The notes under the pieces are model-generated. The model made no database searches. It saw nothing but the letters and a program-made list of their open reading frames with translations, and was not told where the DNA came from. Both the position numbers and the translations under genes were made by a program. From AP-16 sp036395835 (GTDB lineage Bacteria > Pseudomonadota > Alphaproteobacteria > Rhizobiales > Xanthobacteraceae): DNA of 63,916 nucleotides. The stretch lies in assembly GCA_036395835.1 (NCBI GenBank), contig DASWCW010000042.1, positions 1-63,916 on the forward strand, read 5' to 3'. Positions 44,187-54,005 of the stretch are shown here, one piece after another; the first letter of the stretch is position 1, and each line of letters opens with the position of its first letter.

Positions 44187-44960
44187 ATGGAATTGATCGT
44201 CGAGCGCGTGAGCCACGCCTTCGGGGCCTTGCAGGTGCTCGACGATATTTCGTTTGCGGTCGCGTCCGGCGAAGTGCTCGCCATTGTCGGCCCGTCCGGC
44301 TGCGGCAAGAGCACGCTGCTCTCGGTCGTGGGCGGGCTGCTCGAGCCCGTGAGCGGCAGGGTCGCGCTGCGCGGCGATCTTCCGCCGCACAGCCTCAACC
44401 CGATCACGTTCATTTTCCAGGATTTTGCCCTGCTGCCCTGGCGCAGCGCGGCAGACAACGTCGCGCTGCCGCTCGAGCATCGCAAGCTGACCGTATCCGA
44501 GCGCCGCGCGCTCATCGCCGACGCCTTGCAGCGTACCGGGCTCACGGAATTCTCCGATGCGTTTCCCAAGCAGCTCTCCGGCGGCATGCGCCAGCGCGTC
44601 GGGATTGCCCGCGCGCTCGCGGTGCGTCCGGGCCTGCTGCTCATGGACGAGCCGCTGTCGGCGCTCGATTCGCAGACGCGCGAGCTCCTGATCGAGGACC
44701 TGATGAAGCTTCTCGACGGCACCGATCTCGCCGTCGTCTATGTCACCCATAATCTGGATGAAGCCTTGCGGCTCGCGGACCGCATCATCGTGCTCTCGCC
44801 GCGTCCGGGACGGATCCAAGACGTCGTCGCGGTTCCCATTCCTCGTCGCGCGCGCAACGAGCCCACATTCGAGCTGCAGTTCCGTGCCGTCCATGCCCGG
44901 CTGTGGTCGCTGGTGCGCGAAGGGGCGCGCGCCGCCGAACGGGAAGTTGCGGATGCGTGA
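44187..44960 (+). CDS. NitT/TauT-type ABC transporter ATP-binding protein
   Basis: 257 residues from the ATG at 44187. Walker A GPSGCGKST, Q-loop FIFQDFALLPW, signature LSGGMRQRVGIARAL, Walker B LLLMDEPLSALD and H-loop VTHNLDEA are all present. It starts 151 bases after the binding-protein gene; the gap holds no gene. It overlaps the permease gene by 8 bases. Confidence 0.92.
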   Translation: MELIVERVSHAFGALQVLDDISFAVASGEVLAIVGPSGCGKSTLLSVVGGLLEPVSGRVALRGDLPPHSLNPITFIFQDFALLPWRSAADNVALPLEHRKLTVSERRALIADALQRTGLTEFSDAFPKQLSGGMRQRVGIARALAVRPGLLLMDEPLSALDSQTRELLIEDLMKLLDGTDLAVVYVTHNLDEALRLADRIIVLSPRPGRIQDVVAVPIPRRARNEPTFELQFRAVHARLWSLVREGARAAEREVADA

Positions 44961-45789
44961 ATCCGTCTCGGTCGAACCGCCGGTCCATCCCGCGCAGCGC
45001 CCGGCCGCCCCGCAGGTGGTCCGCTTCCGCGCCACGGGGTTTGCGCCGGCGCCGCGGGGCGCGACCTCGTGGCTCGTGTTCGCGATCGTGCTTGCCGCCT
45101 GGCAGGCCGCCGGATCGCTCGGCCTCGTGAACGCCCTGTTCCTCCCCAGTCCTTTGGCGATCGTGCGCGCGCTCTGGCGACTCGCGGCATCCGGCGAATT
45201 ATGGGCGCATGTCTCGATATCGCTGCTGCGCATCGGCGCCGGCTGGATCATCGGCACCGCCGTCGGCGTCGCGGTCGGGCTCGCGGTCGGCCTGTTCTCG
45301 CTCGCGCGCGCCGCCGGCTTACCCATCGTGTCCGCGCTGTTCCCGATCCCGAAGATCGCGCTCCTGCCGCTGCTCATCCTCTGGCTCGGCATCGGCGAGA
45401 CCTCGAAGATCGCCACCATCGCGCTCGGCGTGTTCTTCCCCACCGTGATCGCCGTCTACAGCGGCGTCGATCAGGTCCCGCGAAACCTCATCCGCATGGC
45501 GCAGAGCTTCGAACTGCCGTTTCTCGGCATCGTGCGCAAGGTGGTCCTGCCGGGCGCGCTTCCCAACATCGTCGCCGGGTTCCGCATCTCCGCTTCGATC
45601 GCGCTCCTCCTCGTGGTCGCCGCCGAGATGATCGGTGCGGAAGCCGGCATCGGCGCCTTCGTGCTCCAGGCCGGAAATCTGATGCAGACCGATCAATTGA
45701 TGGCTGGCGTCGTCGTGCTCTCGATCCTGGGACTTGCCGTCGCGCGGGGCATCGGGGCGCTCGAGGCCAGGGTGACGCGGTGGCGGTGA
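44953..45789 (+). CDS. NitT/TauT-type ABC transporter permease
   Basis: 278 residues with a 40-residue Pro-rich cytoplasmic N-terminus and six or so membrane segments. The EAA loop is in RNLIRMAQSFELPFLGIVRKVVLPGALPNI; LFPIPKIALLPLLILWLGIG is typical of the group. It is the third gene of the importer. It shares organisation but not close sequence with the transporter at 31-34 kb. Confidence 0.9.
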   Translation: MRESVSVEPPVHPAQRPAAPQVVRFRATGFAPAPRGATSWLVFAIVLAAWQAAGSLGLVNALFLPSPLAIVRALWRLAASGELWAHVSISLLRIGAGWIIGTAVGVAVGLAVGLFSLARAAGLPIVSALFPIPKIALLPLLILWLGIGETSKIATIALGVFFPTVIAVYSGVDQVPRNLIRMAQSFELPFLGIVRKVVLPGALPNIVAGFRISASIALLLVVAAEMIGAEAGIGAFVLQAGNLMQTDQLMAGVVVLSILGLAVARGIGALEARVTRWR

Positions 45790-45876
45790 GGCGTGGACGG
45801 ACAGCCTGCCCGGAGCGAACCGGGACGGTCGCCCGTGCGTTCTACTCAGGTGTTCGCAACAGCAAGGCGCACGCCC

Positions 45877-46455
45877 ATGCAAGTCCCCGTCGAGATCGCC
45901 TTCCACAACATGGCAAGCTCCCCCTGGGCGGAGCAGGAGATCCGCAACCGGATCCAGAAGTTGGAGAAGATCTACGATCGGCTCACCAGCTGCCGCGTCC
46001 GGGTCGATCAGCGCACCAAGACCGGCGGCGGCACGATCCCGCCGGTGGTGCGCATCGAGATGGGAATCCCGGGCCGCAAGGACCTCGTGGTGGCCCATGA
46101 GCCCGATCATCTGCAGCGCAAATTTCAGACACCCGACCTTCACAACGCCATCCACGAAGCGTTCCGGATCGCCGAGGATCAGCTGGTCGAGCTGAAGAAC
46201 CAGCGCCAGCGCCGCACCCGCGAGCCCCAGCACGACGCCGAGAACCAATTTCTGGGGCAGGTCGCGGAGCTCGATCCCGAGCAGGATTTCGGCTTCCTGC
46301 TGACCAAGGAGGGCGGGCTCCTGTATTTCCACCGCAACAGTGTGCTGTCCGGCGATTTCGAGAAACTGCGCCCGGGCGACGAGGTCTATTATGTCGAGGA
46401 CGTCGGCGACACCGGGCCGACCGCGATCAAGGTGCGGGTGAAGGAACGGGTTTAG
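45877..46455 (+). CDS. HPF/RaiA-like ribosome-associated factor with C-terminal cold-shock-like domain
   Basis: 192 residues. The N-terminal part (about 1-105) has the S30AE pattern of hibernation factors (VEIAFHNM...EQEIRNRIQKLEKIYDRLTSCRVRVDQ, then LVVAHEPDHLQRKFQTPDLHNAIHEAFRIAEDQL). A basic linker (NQRQRRTREPQ) leads to residues 127-190, which match a cold-shock fold: GQVAELDPEQDFGFLL with a FGF as in RNP1, LLYFHRNS as in RNP2 and FEKLRPGDEV at the end. The combination suggests a ribosome-binding protein that also contacts RNA. The ATG at 45877 is chosen because it starts the S30AE domain; an upstream GTG frame is unsupported. It stands alone. Confidence 0.85.
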   Translation: MQVPVEIAFHNMASSPWAEQEIRNRIQKLEKIYDRLTSCRVRVDQRTKTGGGTIPPVVRIEMGIPGRKDLVVAHEPDHLQRKFQTPDLHNAIHEAFRIAEDQLVELKNQRQRRTREPQHDAENQFLGQVAELDPEQDFGFLLTKEGGLLYFHRNSVLSGDFEKLRPGDEVYYVEDVGDTGPTAIKVRVKERV

Positions 46456-46536
46456 CGCCGAAAGCCGCCGGCACTGCGACTGATCCGGGGCGATTCAGCT
46501 CCGGCGCGCAGATAGGGCGGCGCCTAATATTTTACG

Positions 46537-47340
<804 letters not shown>

Positions 47341-47364
47341 GTTCGCGCTCCTTCCGCTCGGCGT

Positions 47365-48114
47365 TCAGGCGACGCGCTCATGGCGCACGCCGCGGCAATC
47401 CATTTCGTATTCCAGCTCGATCACCGGCGGGCGGGCGAAATGCCAAGTCAGGCCGGCCCGGGCGGCGCCGCGTCGAACGATCTCCTCGGCGAGAACAGGG
47501 TGAAGGTCGTGAACGGTATAGACCTGGGTTGCCGTGGTGTCATGCCAGGCAAAACCCAGCGCCGAAAGCCGCCGCTCCATCTCGGCGAGCACGAAGCGCG
47601 CTTTCTCGCGCAGGCCGTTCGGGCCGACGTCGCCGCGCGCGATGATGTGGTCGAAATAATCCTTGTGGCCTTCGGGCACCTCGCCGCTCCCGGCGATCAC
47701 GAACGAGGGTGGCGCATCGGCTGCCGGTACCGTGTACGCGAAGGCGTGAAGCGAAGGCTCCGGCGGCGGATCGATTTGCGGACAGACATTGCTGCGCGCC
47801 ACCGGATTGGTCTCGTTCTCGAACAGGCCCCATTCGGCGAGCGTGCCGACGTAGACCTTGTTGAAGGCGCGGAATCCCGCTTCGGTGAACGGCGCGGGCG
47901 AGCGCAGCTCGCAGGCGCACAGCGCGGTGAGCGGCTGTCCCCTCGCGGCCAGAATCTTGCGGATTTTCGCGAAGCCCTCGGCGAGCGGCACCGGCGCGTG
48001 GAACCGCACCCGTTCGATTGCGTGGCCGGGCAGCGCCGCCACTCCGCCCGAATAGGGAAACACGCCCGGAATGAACCGATAGCCGCCCGGCGCGAACTCA
48101 TGGGTTGCGGTCAT
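47365..48114 (-). CDS. CnbZ-like protein (2-aminomuconate deaminase-type family), function uncertain
   Basis: 249 residues. It begins THEFAPGGYRFIPGVFPYSGGVAALPGH and contains LAARGQPLTALCACELRSPAPFTE, RSNVCPQIDPPPEPSLHAFAYT and FLDH-type helix segments; these resemble proteins annotated as 2-amino-5-chloromuconate deaminase (CnbZ) relatives. The pattern repeats RidA-like features but is longer. The resemblance is from memory of the family and should be checked. It is 24 bases upstream of the crotonase-family gene on the same strand, so it probably acts in the same pathway. Confidence 0.55.
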   Translation of the reverse strand: MTATHEFAPGGYRFIPGVFPYSGGVAALPGHAIERVRFHAPVPLAEGFAKIRKILAARGQPLTALCACELRSPAPFTEAGFRAFNKVYVGTLAEWGLFENETNPVARSNVCPQIDPPPEPSLHAFAYTVPAADAPPSFVIAGSGEVPEGHKDYFDHIIARGDVGPNGLREKARFVLAEMERRLSALGFAWHDTTATQVYTVHDLHPVLAEEIVRRGAARAGLTWHFARPPVIELEYEMDCRGVRHERVA

Positions 48115-48160
48115 GCGGACCTCTCCGGAGTTGTAGCGCGGACAAAGGCCTCAATCGACC

Positions 48161-48414
48161 GTCGTCCCGGCCAAGCGAGCGCAGCGGCTCACGCGTTCCC
48201 CGGACCGCGCGGCGCGACGCGCCGTCGCGTGATCCGGGGTCCGGCAATAATTCGCGAAGCGGCCTCAAGTATCGTCAGCTGCAAGAAAATGGACGCTTCG
48301 CGAACTCACTCCTAGGTCCCGGATCTTCGCTCGCCGCGAGCCGCTCGCTCGTCGGGACACGAGGCGTCGCAGTTTCGGGTTCCGGCTCTCGCTGCGCTCG
48401 GCCGGAATGACGGC
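48161..48414. repeat. Repeat-like noncoding element with inverted ends (MITE-like)
   Basis: The 371-base spacer 48115-48485 has no gene. Its outer parts carry an imperfect inverted repeat: gtcgtcccggccaagcgagc at the left (48161-48180) and gctcggccggaatgacggcg at the right (48396-48415), with a further internal palindrome around 48207-48243 (ccccgga to tccgggg). Sequences of this look (cggccaagcgagcgcagcg) recur in intergenic spaces of Bradyrhizobium-like genomes. It probably is a small non-autonomous repeat, not a gene. It has no detectable coding potential. Confidence 0.5.
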
Positions 48415-48485
48415 GCAATGCCTACGATTTACCTCCGGGCGCTTTCCCGGTCTAATGCGCGCAAAGAAGCCGTAGGGAGGAACCC

Positions 48486-50114
48486 ATGCGCGGATTGATG
48501 ATGGACCGGCCGCTGCTGATCTCGTCGCTGATCCGGTACGCCGCTCAATATCATGCCGCAGCCGAGATCGTCTCGCGCTCGCCCGAAGATGGGTTGCATC
48601 GCTACACCTACCGCGATCTCGAAGCCCGCTCGAAACGGCTCGGCAAGGCGCTGGAGCGCCTGGGCGTGCGCATCGGCGACCGCATCGCCACGCTCGCCTG
48701 GAACGGCTTTCGGCATCTCGAGCTCTACTACGGCGTCTCGGGAATCGGCGCGGTCTGTCACACCGTCAATCCGCGGCTGTTCCAGGACCAGATCCGCTAC
48801 ATCGTTAATCACGCCGCCGACCGCGTGCTGTTTCTCGATCCGGGGTTCGTGCCGCTGGCCGAAGAGCTCGCGCCGCATTGCCCCGAGGTGGAGCATTACG
48901 TGATCATGACCGAGGCCGCGAAGATGCCGCGGACCAAGCTCCAGAACGCGCTCTGCTACGAGGATCTGCTCGCGCCCGAGCGCGCGGACTACGAATGGCC
49001 GGAGTTCGACGAGAATACCGCGTCATCGCTGTGCTACACCTCCGGCACGACCGGCCGGCCCAAGGGCGTGCTCTACAGCCATCGCTCCACCGTGCTGCAC
49101 AGCATGGCGGTGAGCATGCGCGACACGCTCGACTATTCGATGCACGACTCGATCTGTCTGATCGCGCCGATGTTTCACGCCAACGGCTGGGCCTGTCCCT
49201 ACGCGGCGACGCTGGTCGGGGCGAAGCTGGTGCTGCCGGGGCAGCAGCTCGACGGCGCGAGCCTGCACGCGCTGTTCGAGGACGAGAAGGTGACCTTCAG
49301 CCTCGCCGTGCCGACGGTCTGGCTCGGAATGCTCGATTACCTGCGCAAGAGCGGCAAGCGCTTCACGACGCTCAAACGCACCGCGATCGGCGGCACCGCG
49401 GTCCCGCTGGCGATGATGAAGGCATTCGACGAGTACGGCGTGAACGTCATTCACGCCTGGGGCATGACCGAGACGAGCCCGCTCGGCACCGTCTGCTCGC
49501 TGCCGCCCGGCATCGCCGCCCTTTCGCCGGAGCAGCGCGACAAATATCGCGTCAAGCAGGGCCATGGAATCTGGGGCGTCGATCTCAAGCTCGCCGGCCC
49601 GGACGGGAGCGAGCTGCCGCGCGACGGCAAGGCGAGCGGCGAGCTGCTCGTTCGCGGCCCCTGGGTCGCGGCCGGCTATTTCAACGACGAGGAGGCGACC
49701 GCCGCGGTGCTCGCCGACGGCTGGTTCCGCACCGGGGACGTGTCCACCCTCGATCCGGACGGCTTCATGACCATCGTCGATCGCAGCAAGGACGTCATCA
49801 AGTCCGGGGGCGAGTGGATCAGCTCGATCGATCTCGAGAATGCGATCATGGGACACCCGGACGTGCAGGAGGCGGCCGTGATCGGGGTGCGCCACGCCAA
49901 ATGGGACGAGCGGCCGCTGCTCATCGTGGTGCCCAAGGAGGGTCGCCGCCCGGACAAACAGCAGCTGCTGGATCTGCTGGCGCAGAAATTCGCCAAATGG
50001 CAGCTGCCGGACGACGTGCTTCTGATCGCCGAGCTGCCACATACGGCGACCGGCAAGGTGAACAAGCTCGCCCTGCGCGACCGTTACCGCGACCATCTCT
50101 TGCGCAGCGCGTGA
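48486..50114 (+). CDS. Acyl-CoA synthetase (AMP-forming), fatty/aromatic acid type
   Basis: 542 residues. Activates a carboxylic acid to its CoA ester through an acyl-adenylate. The P-loop motif is SLCYTSGTTGRPKGV, the adenylate motif is AWGMTETSPLG, and the hinge/A8 is RTGDVSTLDPDGFMTIVDRS with the A10 Lys in TATGKVNKLAL. A strong ggagg site precedes the ATG. Length matches the medium/long-chain FadD-like group. It is followed by a racemase-like CoA-transferase gene and an SDR gene on the same strand, so it probably activates a branched or cyclic acid. Confidence 0.92.
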   Translation: MRGLMMDRPLLISSLIRYAAQYHAAAEIVSRSPEDGLHRYTYRDLEARSKRLGKALERLGVRIGDRIATLAWNGFRHLELYYGVSGIGAVCHTVNPRLFQDQIRYIVNHAADRVLFLDPGFVPLAEELAPHCPEVEHYVIMTEAAKMPRTKLQNALCYEDLLAPERADYEWPEFDENTASSLCYTSGTTGRPKGVLYSHRSTVLHSMAVSMRDTLDYSMHDSICLIAPMFHANGWACPYAATLVGAKLVLPGQQLDGASLHALFEDEKVTFSLAVPTVWLGMLDYLRKSGKRFTTLKRTAIGGTAVPLAMMKAFDEYGVNVIHAWGMTETSPLGTVCSLPPGIAALSPEQRDKYRVKQGHGIWGVDLKLAGPDGSELPRDGKASGELLVRGPWVAAGYFNDEEATAAVLADGWFRTGDVSTLDPDGFMTIVDRSKDVIKSGGEWISSIDLENAIMGHPDVQEAAVIGVRHAKWDERPLLIVVPKEGRRPDKQQLLDLLAQKFAKWQLPDDVLLIAELPHTATGKVNKLALRDRYRDHLLRSA

Positions 50115-50140
50115 GCGGCGTTGCAGTGGGGCAGGCAAAT

Positions 50141-51265
50141 ATGACCAACCAAGCCGCGGCGACGGAATCGCGCGCGACGAGCGGCCCGCTCGTCGGCTTG
50201 CGCATCGTGGAGTTTGCCGGAATCGGCCCGGGGCCGTTCGCGGCCATGCTGCTCGCCGACATGGGTGCCGACGTGGTGCGCATCGACCGGCCCGGTGCCG
50301 CGGAGCGCGACAAGCGCGACGTGATCGGCCGCGGCCGGCGCAATCTTGTGCTCGACCTCAAGCAGCGGGATGGCTTGGAGGTGGCATTACAGCTGCTCGA
50401 CGCCGCCGACGCATTGATCGAGGGGTTTCGGCCGGGCGTGATGGAGCGCCTGGGCCTTGGCCCGGAGGCGGTGCTGGCGCGCAACCCGCGGCTCGTTTAC
50501 GGCCGGGTGACGGGCTGGGGCCAATCCGGCCCGCTCGCCCAGGCGGCGGGGCACGACATCAATTACATCGCGCTCGCCGGCGCGCTGGGCGCGATCGGAC
50601 CCGAGGAAAAACCCGTCCCGCCGCTCAATCTCGTCGGCGACTACGGCGGCGGGGCGCTCTATCTCCTGGTCGGGATGCTCGCCGGCATCATCGAGGCGAA
50701 GCGTTCCGGCCGCGGCCAAGTGGTCGATTGCGCGATGTGCGACGGCGCGGCGAGCCTGCTCTCGATCTTCTTCACGCTGCTCGCCCGCGGGCAATGGGAG
50801 GAGCGCCGCGGCTCGAACCTGCTCGACGGCGGCGCGCCGTTCTACGGGACCTACGAATGCGCCGATGGCGGATTCATCGCGCTGGGAGCGCTCGAGCCGC
50901 AGTTCTACGAGACGCTGTGCCGCCTCGCGGGGCTCGAGGCTCCGGAGTTCCGCGAGCGTAGCGATCGCAAGCGCTGGCCGCACCTGCGGCAAAAAATGCA
51001 AGCCGTGTTCAAGACGCGCACGCGCACGGAATGGTGCGCGATCCTCGAGGGCAGCGATGCGTGCTTCGCGCCGGTGCTGGGCTTGCGCGAGGCGAGCACG
51101 CATCCGCACATGGCGCATCGCAACAGCTTCGTCGAATGCGACGGCGTGCTGCAGCCCGCGCCGGCTCCACGGTTCTCGCGCACGCCCTCGGCCATTCAAC
51201 CGTCGAGCATGAGCTCGCCGGCCGAGATCCTGGCGCTCTGGCGGGCACGCCGACCGCGCGATTGA
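50141..51265 (+). CDS. CaiB/BaiF family protein, probable alpha-methylacyl-CoA racemase
   Basis: 374 residues. N-terminal LRIVEFAGIGPGPFAAMLLADMGADVVRIDRP and the AGHDINYIALAGALGAIG and GDYGGGALYLLVGMLAGI blocks match alpha-methylacyl-CoA racemases, including the active-site His-Asp region and the Asp in GDYGGG. Such enzymes invert the alpha-methyl centre so that beta-oxidation can go on. The ATG at 50141 begins 26 bases after the ligase gene. Formyl-CoA/other CoA transferases of the family are a less likely alternative. Confidence 0.88.
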   Translation: MTNQAAATESRATSGPLVGLRIVEFAGIGPGPFAAMLLADMGADVVRIDRPGAAERDKRDVIGRGRRNLVLDLKQRDGLEVALQLLDAADALIEGFRPGVMERLGLGPEAVLARNPRLVYGRVTGWGQSGPLAQAAGHDINYIALAGALGAIGPEEKPVPPLNLVGDYGGGALYLLVGMLAGIIEAKRSGRGQVVDCAMCDGAASLLSIFFTLLARGQWEERRGSNLLDGGAPFYGTYECADGGFIALGALEPQFYETLCRLAGLEAPEFRERSDRKRWPHLRQKMQAVFKTRTRTEWCAILEGSDACFAPVLGLREASTHPHMAHRNSFVECDGVLQPAPAPRFSRTPSAIQPSSMSSPAEILALWRARRPRD

Positions 51266-51292
51266 TCGAGCGACACGGGGGGAGAACGATCC

Positions 51293-52204
51293 ATGGGATG
51301 TCTCGAAGGCAAGGTCATGCTGGTGACGGGCGCCGGGCGCGGCATCGGCCGCGACATCGCGCGGCTCGCCGCGAAGGAAGGCGCCGCGGTCGTGGTCAAT
51401 GATCTGGGCGGCTCGACCGAAGGCGAGGGCGCCGATGCCGGGCCGGCCGAAGCGGCGGTCGGCGAGATCCGCGCGGCGGGCGGGCGCGCGGTCGCCAATA
51501 CCGACAGCGTCGTCGATCCGGCCGGCGCCGAGCGCATGGTCAAAGCCGCAATCGAGCAGTTCGGCCGCATCGATTGCGTCGTCAACAATGCCGGCATCCT
51601 GCGCGACCGCATCTTCCATCGCATGTCGCATGTCGACTGGAAGATGGTGATCGACGTGCACCTGATGGGGAGCTTCAACGTGGCGCGCGCCGCGGCCGAG
51701 CACTTCCGCCAGCAGCAGAGCGGCAGCTACGTGCATTTCACCTCGACGTCGGGGCTCGTCGGCAATTTCGGCCAGGCCAATTACGCCGCCGCCAAGCTGG
51801 GCATCGTCGGCCTGTCGAAATCGATCGCGCTTGACATGGCGCGTTTCAACGTTCGCTCCAATTGCATCTCGCCGTTCGCCTGGAGCCGAATGATCGGCAC
51901 GATTCCGACCGAGACGGCGGAAGAGAAAGCCCGGGTCGAGCGCGTCAAGACCATGAGCACCGAGAAGATCGCGCCGATGGCGGTATTTCTCGCCAGCGAC
52001 CTCTCGGCCGGGGTGTCCGGGCAGATTTTCGCCGTGCGCCGCAACGAGATCTTGCTCATGAGCCAGCCGCGGCCGCTGCGGAGCGTTCATCGCGGCGAGG
52101 GTTGGACCCCGCAGACGATCGCCGAGCACGCGATCCCGGCGCTCAAGGGCTCGTTCTACCCGCTGGAGCGCTCCGGCGACGTGTTCTCCTGGGACCCGAT
52201 CTGA
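51293..52204 (+). CDS. Short-chain dehydrogenase, 3-hydroxyacyl-CoA dehydrogenase (HSD17B4-like) type
   Basis: 303 residues. Nucleotide site VTGAGRGIGRDIARLAAKEG, the extended VVVNDLGGSTEGEG block seen in peroxisomal multifunctional enzyme type 2-like dehydrogenases, CVVNNAGILRDRIFH, the Ser in STSGLVG and the YAAAK motif with catalytic Tyr and Lys. It oxidises a 3-hydroxyacyl-CoA with NAD+. It follows the racemase-like gene after 27 bases, and with it and the ligase it fits beta-oxidation of branched-chain or steroid-side-chain acids. The sequence continues beyond the core with about 70 residues, ending GDVFSWDPI. Confidence 0.88.
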   Translation: MGCLEGKVMLVTGAGRGIGRDIARLAAKEGAAVVVNDLGGSTEGEGADAGPAEAAVGEIRAAGGRAVANTDSVVDPAGAERMVKAAIEQFGRIDCVVNNAGILRDRIFHRMSHVDWKMVIDVHLMGSFNVARAAAEHFRQQQSGSYVHFTSTSGLVGNFGQANYAAAKLGIVGLSKSIALDMARFNVRSNCISPFAWSRMIGTIPTETAEEKARVERVKTMSTEKIAPMAVFLASDLSAGVSGQIFAVRRNEILLMSQPRPLRSVHRGEGWTPQTIAEHAIPALKGSFYPLERSGDVFSWDPI

Positions 52205-52335
52205 GTTTGTCGCGAGGCTAGGCAGCTCTCCACGCATAACCATCTGCTTTGCGCGGCGGCAACCTTGCGACCCTTTGGGTATTGATATTTATAATATTTA
52301 TGGGGCAAGGCTGCCGGGCCGAAAGGGGATCGAGC

Positions 52336-52980
52336 ATGCTGAAATGGTTTCAAGCATTGCTGCCGAGGGAGGAGCGCTTCTTCGACTTGTTCGCGCAGCA
52401 TTCCAAGATCCTGGTCGCCGGCGCCGATGCCCTGCGTTCGATGCTCGACGGCGGAAACGCGGTTGCCAACTATTACCAGACCGTCATGGACCGCGAGCAG
52501 GACGCCGACAACATCACCCGCGACGTGCTCATCGCGGTCCGCAGCACCTTCATCACCCCGTTCGATCGCGGCAACATCAGGGACCTCATCACCTCGATGG
52601 ACAATGCCATCGACCAGATGCAGAAGACCGCGAAATCCGTCATGATCTTCGATCTGCGGTCGTTCACGCCGCAGATGCAGGCCATGGGCGACGCCATCAA
52701 GAAATGCGCGGTGCTCGTGGACGAGGCGATGCCGTGCATGCGCTCGATCTCCGCGAGGGCCGCGCATCTGAGCAAGATCACCGAGGAAATCGGCCGGATC
52801 GAGGGGCAGGCCGATGAGCTCCACGATCGCGGGCTCAAGGAGCTCTACCAGCAGCACGCCAGCTCCAATCCGATGGCTTTCTTCGCCGGCAACGAGGTGT
52901 ACGACCACCTCGAGAAGGTCGTCGACCGCTTCGACGACGTCGGCAACGTGATCCACGGCACCGTCATCGAGCACGTCTAG
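52336..52980 (+). CDS. PhoU-like DUF47-family protein of the PiT system
   Basis: 214 residues from the ATG at 52336. Alpha-helical; the pattern FFDLFAQHSKILVAGADALRSML, DREQDADNITRDVLIAVRSTFITPFDRGNI and EEIGRIEGQADELHDRGLKEL is typical of the accessory protein encoded before PiT transporters (TIGR00153/DUF47). Acidic residues of the DREQDAD type probably bind metal. It precedes the phosphate transporter by 17 bases and is thought to adjust its activity. Confidence 0.9.
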   Translation: MLKWFQALLPREERFFDLFAQHSKILVAGADALRSMLDGGNAVANYYQTVMDREQDADNITRDVLIAVRSTFITPFDRGNIRDLITSMDNAIDQMQKTAKSVMIFDLRSFTPQMQAMGDAIKKCAVLVDEAMPCMRSISARAAHLSKITEEIGRIEGQADELHDRGLKELYQQHASSNPMAFFAGNEVYDHLEKVVDRFDDVGNVIHGTVIEHV

Positions 52981-52997
52981 AGCTCCGAAAGCCGACC

Positions 52998-54005
52998 ATG
53001 GACGCCGCTGTAGTCAGCCTTCCGGTGCTGATTGGGCTCGTCGTCATCGCGCTGGCGTTCGATTTCCTCAACGGGTTCCACGACGCGGCGAATTCGGTTG
53101 CCACCATCGTGTCGACGCGCGTGCTGAGGCCGCAGCATGCCGTCGCCTGGGCGGCGTTCTTCAACTTCATCGCCTTCCTGGTGTTCGGCCTGCACGTGGC
53201 GCAGACACTCGGCACCGGCATCGTGGAAGCGCAGATCGTCGACGCGCGCGTCGTGTTCGGCGCGCTGACCGGCTCGATCATCTGGAACCTGGTCACCTGG
53301 TTCTTCGGCATTCCCTCGAGCAGCTCCCACGCGCTGATCGGCGGCCTGCTCGGCGCCGGCCTCGCCAAGGGCGGGCTCGGCATCGTGGTCTGGAGCGGCC
53401 TGTCGAAGACCGCGGCCGCGATCGTGCTCTCGCCGCTGCTCGGCTTCCTTCTGGCGCTGGCGCTGGTGCTTGCGGTCTCCTGGCTGTTCGTCCGGCGCAC
53501 GCCGTTCGCGGTCGACCTGTGGTTCCGGATCTTTCAGTTCGTCTCCGCCTCGCTCTATTCCCTCGGACACGGCGGCAACGACGCCCAGAAGACCATGGGG
53601 ATCATCGCCGTGCTGCTCTATTCCCAGGGGCTGCTCGGCGGCGAGTTCCACGTGCCCTTGTGGGTGGTGCTGACTTGTCAGGCCGCGATGGGGCTCGGAA
53701 CCTTCGCGGGCGGCTGGCGCATCGTGAAAACCATGGGGATGAGCATCACCCGGCTCACCCCGGTCCAGGGCTTTTGCGCCGAGACCGGCGGCGCCGCGAC
53801 GCTGTTCCTGGCGACCTACCTGGGCGTTCCGGTCTCGACCACCCACACCATCACCGGGGCGATCGTCGGGGTCGGCGCGTCCCGCGGCGCCGCCGCGGTG
53901 CGCTGGAAGGTCGCCAACCGCATCGTGGTCGCCTGGATCCTCACGATCCCGGCCGCGGCCCTGATGGGAGCTGCGGCCTTTGCGGTGGTCGGCCTGTTCA
54001 CCTGA
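52998..54005 (+). CDS. Inorganic phosphate transporter, PiT family
   Basis: 335 residues with about ten membrane segments. Both family repeats are seen: DFLNGFHDAANSVATIVSTR near the start and LGHGGNDAQKTMGIIAVLL in the middle, plus VSTTHTITGAIVGVGASRG, the second-half signature. It imports phosphate (with proton and divalent cation). Low-affinity type. The start at 52998 follows the PhoU-like gene after 17 bases. The 3' end overlaps the convergent Nudix gene by 8 bases. Confidence 0.93.
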   Translation: MDAAVVSLPVLIGLVVIALAFDFLNGFHDAANSVATIVSTRVLRPQHAVAWAAFFNFIAFLVFGLHVAQTLGTGIVEAQIVDARVVFGALTGSIIWNLVTWFFGIPSSSSHALIGGLLGAGLAKGGLGIVVWSGLSKTAAAIVLSPLLGFLLALALVLAVSWLFVRRTPFAVDLWFRIFQFVSASLYSLGHGGNDAQKTMGIIAVLLYSQGLLGGEFHVPLWVVLTCQAAMGLGTFAGGWRIVKTMGMSITRLTPVQGFCAETGGAATLFLATYLGVPVSTTHTITGAIVGVGASRGAAAVRWKVANRIVVAWILTIPAAALMGAAAFAVVGLFT

